Source: Pelecanus crispus
Lineage: Eukaryota; Chordata; Aves; Pelecaniformes; Pelecanidae
Assembly: GCF_030463565.1 (NCBI RefSeq)
Contig: NC_134654.1
Coordinates: 16,012,202 to 16,076,201 of the forward strand
DNA length: 64,000 bases
Reading direction: 5' to 3'
The position numbers were made by a program, and so were the translations under genes. Below, piece after piece: positions 61,801 through 64,000 of this stretch. The notes under the pieces were generated by a model. That model did not search any database. It was not told where the DNA came from and saw nothing but the letters and a program-made list of their open reading frames with translations. Each line of letters begins with the position of its first letter. Within the stretch, counting starts at the first letter, position 1.

Positions 61801-64000
61801 TAGGGAACAACAAGCTGCTGGCCTTTCCTGGAGAGATCTGGGAGTGCTTGCAGGTCTATATCTAGCATATCTTGCTAGTTCAGGACCTTAGGCCAGTGCA
61901 GCTGGAAAGCTGGATTACCATGCCTTTTACAGAAGCTTTCCCTTTATGTGATGCTTGCTGGGGTGTATGAGCTGTACCAACACCCACATCTCTTTGCTTT
62001 CCTGCTCTTGGTGCCTAGCTTGCCTGGTGAGGGCCAGCTCAGGTAATCTCTGGGGATGTGTTTGCTCTTGTCTAGATGAACACATGACATCTGGTGCTCT
62101 CAGAATTCGACTCCGTATTTTATTATCAGTAGTGTTTTAGTTAAAGAAATATTCTCAGCCCTCTGGGTCATGGCTCAATGGCCATCTGAATCACAGATGC
62201 CCACACCAGCACATGTTGTACAAGCAGGGCAAAGAAAACATGCCATGGGCCTCCTTACTGTCTATTCAGAAACTCCTGCTCTTGGCTTTGGCACCAGAGC
62301 AGTGTAGCCTGAGTGAGCTATGAAGGAAGGGTGGGAATGACATTTCTGAAGGGGCCTGTGTCCCATGTTTGTGTCTGATCTCAGAGGATCTTTGATTTCT
62401 TCTGTTGCTTGTCCCATTTGCCCTGGGGTCAGTTTGCTGTGTTTGGTGAGCAGGACATGGTTAGGCCTGTTCACACATCCAGAGGAGGGAGTGCTACACT
62501 GGAGTGGCTATAGGGAAGCTCTGTGCTGAGGAGCTCCAGTCTCACACTGCTTATGGGGCAGGCATTCATAGCAGACATCCAAGTGGAAGGTAATCCCAGG
62601 GCAAAGTCGTCCCTCCAGTAGCCTTCTTCCTTGCTCCTTTCAGAAAGGGCTGTGCTGGGGTGAAGGGTGGCTGGGCTAGCCGTGGGACACAGGGCTGGTG
62701 TGCCCTTCCTTTGGGCACTGGGACCTGTCTGGTGTGGTGATGGGTGGCTTGGGCTTTGCTTCCTGTAGTTCACGGTACATCTCTGCAGTGGGTGGCATGT
62801 CCCCAGCGCTGCCTGGGAGGATCTTGCTGGAAAGCTGCTTGCTCCATGTCAACCCTCCTTCAGGAGGGAGGGCACAGAAAGAGTGGTGACAGTGGCTCTG
62901 CAGGAGCTGGCTTGGTTTTGGTGACCCCGTGGCCTTTTGTATGACTCTGAGTCACGCTTATTCTTTCAGTGCTTGAGTTTTGCACCATTTTTTGCTGTGT
63001 AGAGCCTCTTTTTTAGCTAACACATGGTGTCTGGTCCTGCTGGAGGTCATCAGTGACAACAGTAAAAGCTCTTTCCTTGTGCTTTGTCCTTTCAGATAAG
63101 AGACACATAGTCTCATTTTTAGTGGCTTTGTCCAGGCTATGATAGAAGGACTGAAGTCTCCCTGTTTGTCAAGTTCAGTTTTTGATTTGGGCTCTTTTAC
63201 TTGTAGGAAAACAAATCTAGATTTTACTCTTGAACTTTGAAGGATTTATTACAATTTGAGCAAGAAAAGCAGTGCCAGAAGATGGTGGAAATTAAAGAAA
63301 CAAAGAGCTGTTGAGGTTGGAAAGGACCGCTGGAGATCACCTAGTCCACCTCCCCTGCTCAAAGCAGGCTCAGCTAGAGCAGGACTGTGACCAGTCAGGT
63401 TAAATATCTCCAAGGTTAACTATCTCAAACAGCGCAGACTGCACAACCTCTCTTGGCAAGCTGTGCCAGTGTTTTGAAACTGCCTTTATTGTTGCCCCAC
63501 TTAGAGCCAGCTTGCAATCAACACTACAGGCTTGTTTTGGCTTGAAAGTAGATTGGATTTGGAACTCAGAAAGTGCATCTGTGGTTTTTCTAGATGATGG
63601 TGTAGTCTTCAGGCCAAGTGGGGGTGGAGAAGGTGCAGAAATAGTCCATCTTGCCTCTAGACTGAGGTTAGTGCTCATTGACTGTGGAAAGCCCTCAGGA
63701 CCAAAGGGTCCATCCCAGAGAGAGGGCCATGATCTCAGCCATGGGACAGTACAGAAACATCCTCAGGCTCCATGGGGCTTTGCCACATTGCAATGGCTGA
63801 AGGTTGGCCAGAGAAGTGGTTTAATTCATGGTGAATAAGAAGAGGAGAGATCTCTGGATCAGGAGGTTGCAGGTACCTTCCCAGTGCCGTCTTGCAGCTT
63901 CATGGCTTGCTGTTGTGCCTTCCCACAGGAGTTTGAGCAAGACGCCTTTGATTTCCAGCAGAAAGTAGAAGACATTGACCGGCGGCTGGGCAGTGTTTTC
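49499..64000 (+). CDS. DNAH9: Dynein axonemal heavy chain 9, 5' part (eight exons), runs off the window
   Basis: DNAH9 is an outer-arm dynein motor heavy chain of motile cilia (about 4,480 residues in human). Only the N-terminal tail start, about 505 residues, is here; the motor domain lies beyond the right edge. Exons: 49499-49840, 52661-52857, 54501-54659, 55433-55563, 57993-58204, 58418-58651, 61483-61650, 63929-64000+. All introns are GT-AG and all phases join. Diagnostic matches to the human protein in order: PKALFFLRS, VKGKTLLPLPAG, NPNPKVELEFWK, YNQLRT, EAQDIHLHLMPL, PLLHVVCLIW, VLLQEICNLLIQQ, YLSPEDLL, EWDF, KVEDIDRRLG. This tail forms the dimerisation and intermediate-chain binding region (DHC_N1). 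Close paralogues DNAH11 and DNAH17 are less likely given the wording and the ELAC2 neighbour. Confidence 0.93.
49841..52660 (+). other. DNAH9: DNAH9 intron 1
   Basis: 2.8 kb. It contains the antisense CR1 fragment at 50,156-50,397; otherwise no exon, RNA gene or repeat could be supported. The acceptor is CTGCTATAG at 52,652-52,660. Confidence 0.6.
50156..50397 (-). mobile_element. CR1 LINE 3'-end fragment in DNAH9 intron 1, antisense
   Basis: On + it reads TATGGAATCACACAGTGG, then GGAAGGGACATCTCAAGGTC, TCTGGTCCAACCCCCTGATC and AAAAAGTGTTTCCTGATGTT. This is the reverse complement of a CR1 3' tail and the best-preserved CR1 copy in the window. Confidence 0.92.
52661..55563 (+). CDS. DNAH9: DNAH9 exons 2-4
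   Basis: Exons 52661-52857, 54501-54659 and 55433-55563 encode VIVPILTNQKN, the conserved VKGKTLLPLPAG, SAIIDWSYQIQ, NPNPKVELEFWK, IYNQLRT and SSYVPAFKSM. The exon 3 donor AACAG followed by GTACTC is weak (+4 C, +5 T). The frame continues for about 20 codons to a stop at 54,718 if it is skipped, so intron retention would truncate the protein. Confidence 0.9.
52858..55432 (+). other. DNAH9: DNAH9 introns 2 and 3
   Basis: Introns 52858-54500 and 54660-55432. No repeat or additional exon recognised. Confidence 0.55.
56930..57170. promoter_or_regulatory. Homeodomain-site cluster in DNAH9 intron 4
   Basis: Within about 240 bp there are CTAATTAATG, TGTAATTTATA, CTAATTGGATAATTGG, TATAATTGTTAATTT and CTGATTACAG, a dense set of TAAT/ATTA cores with forkhead-like CAAATATTTGG. 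Composition and motif density resemble a conserved developmental enhancer; this is inference. Confidence 0.35.
57612..57641. repeat. Tandem 17-bp microduplication
   Basis: GATGCTATATAGC at 57,612-57,624 and 57,629-57,641, period 17 bp, in DNAH9 intron 4. Confidence 0.9.
57993..58651 (+). CDS. DNAH9: DNAH9 exons 5 and 6
   Basis: Exons 57993-58204 and 58418-58651, separated by a 213-bp intron. They encode LTEAQDIHLHLMPLKHHLE, EVKPFLVPLLHVVCLIW, LLQEICNLLIQQ, then YLSPEDLLKGE, ERREKLHTYYE and EWDFHTSMVFARLD. This is among the best-conserved parts of the visible tail and matches human DNAH9 almost throughout. Confidence 0.94.
59398..59440. repeat. 24-bp-period tandem repeat
   Basis: ATACAGACACTGTATAT is present at 59,398-59,414 and 59,422-59,438. 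The core CACTGTATAT returns at 59,641, and a partial reverse complement (TACAGTGTAT) lies at about 59,533. Confidence 0.85.
60080..60350. promoter_or_regulatory. AT-rich enhancer-like block in DNAH9 intron 6
   Basis: TAGTAATTAAAAGC, CTGTTAATGAGG, TTATTTTTGCC, ATATTTAGTATGCGTGCG and AAATTTCATAAAAGCTGCAA form a complex AT-rich stretch with retained CpGs inside a GC-richer intron. Composition is the only support for calling it regulatory. Confidence 0.25.
61483..61650 (+). CDS. DNAH9: DNAH9 exon 7
   Basis: 56 codons, phase 0 at both ends, acceptor TTTGAAG and donor ACG followed by GTAGGT. It encodes KLEKIEFSGIKGKALGKQV and MYEEFQEAYKVF, matching the human KLGKVEFSGVRGNAL and MYEEFQEMY. Confidence 0.93.
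61651..63928 (+). other. DNAH9: DNAH9 intron 7
   Basis: 2.3 kb, containing the CR1 fragment at 63,296-63,480. No further exon recognised. Confidence 0.6.
63296..63480 (-). mobile_element. CR1 LINE 3'-end fragment in DNAH9 intron 7, antisense
   Basis: GTTGAGGTTGGAAAGGACCG, CTAGTCCACCTCCCCTGCTC, AAAGCAGGCTCAGCTAGAGC and GCTGTGCCAGTGTTTTGAAA read as the reverse complement of a CR1 3' tail with several small indels. Confidence 0.88.
63929..64000 (+). CDS. DNAH9: DNAH9 exon 8, cut by the window edge
   Basis: After the acceptor CCTTCCCACAG, 24 codons are visible, including DFQQKVEDIDRRLGSVF, matching the human NQKVEDLDRRLGTIF. The exon continues beyond position 64,000. Confidence 0.9.

Overview
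The window looks like bird nuclear DNA. Evidence: small compact introns, CpG-island promoters, a low density of interspersed repeats, and recognisable repeats that are mostly CR1-type LINE fragments (the short 3'-end tails typical of birds plus one much older copy). I cannot name the species or order.

Layout. Positions 1-33,000 hold no protein gene I can support. This stretch contains an ancient CR1 LINE (about 2,390-3,600), an unusual rearranged repeat derived from it (3,981-4,142), a second CR1 scrap (about 12,805-12,880), two orphan CpG-dense islands (about 15,660-16,450 and 23,380-24,200, the second with a minisatellite) and AT-rich blocks that resemble conserved enhancers. Positions 33,270-48,160 hold the complete ELAC2 gene (long-form tRNase Z) on the + strand. 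It has 24 coding exons whose phases all join to give 844 residues from the chosen start. Positions 49,499-64,000 hold the first eight coding exons (about 505 residues) of DNAH9, an axonemal outer-arm dynein heavy chain, also on the + strand and running off the right edge.

The two genes are functionally unrelated. ELAC2 trims the 3' ends of precursor tRNAs in nucleus and mitochondria; DNAH9 is a motor of motile cilia. They lie head to tail about 1.4 kb apart. As I recall the human map, they are about 1 Mb apart in opposite orientation; one inversion of the DNAH9-to-ARHGAP44 block would produce the order seen here. The DNAH9 start region has an RFX-type X-box and a forkhead-like site close together, which is the expected signature of motile-cilia transcription.

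Most other open reading frames, including a 407-residue one on the minus strand near 23.2-24.4 kb and a 323-residue one antisense to DNAH9 exon 1, are products of GC-rich sequence rather than genes. I found no bacterial-type systems, CRISPR arrays, tRNA or rRNA genes.
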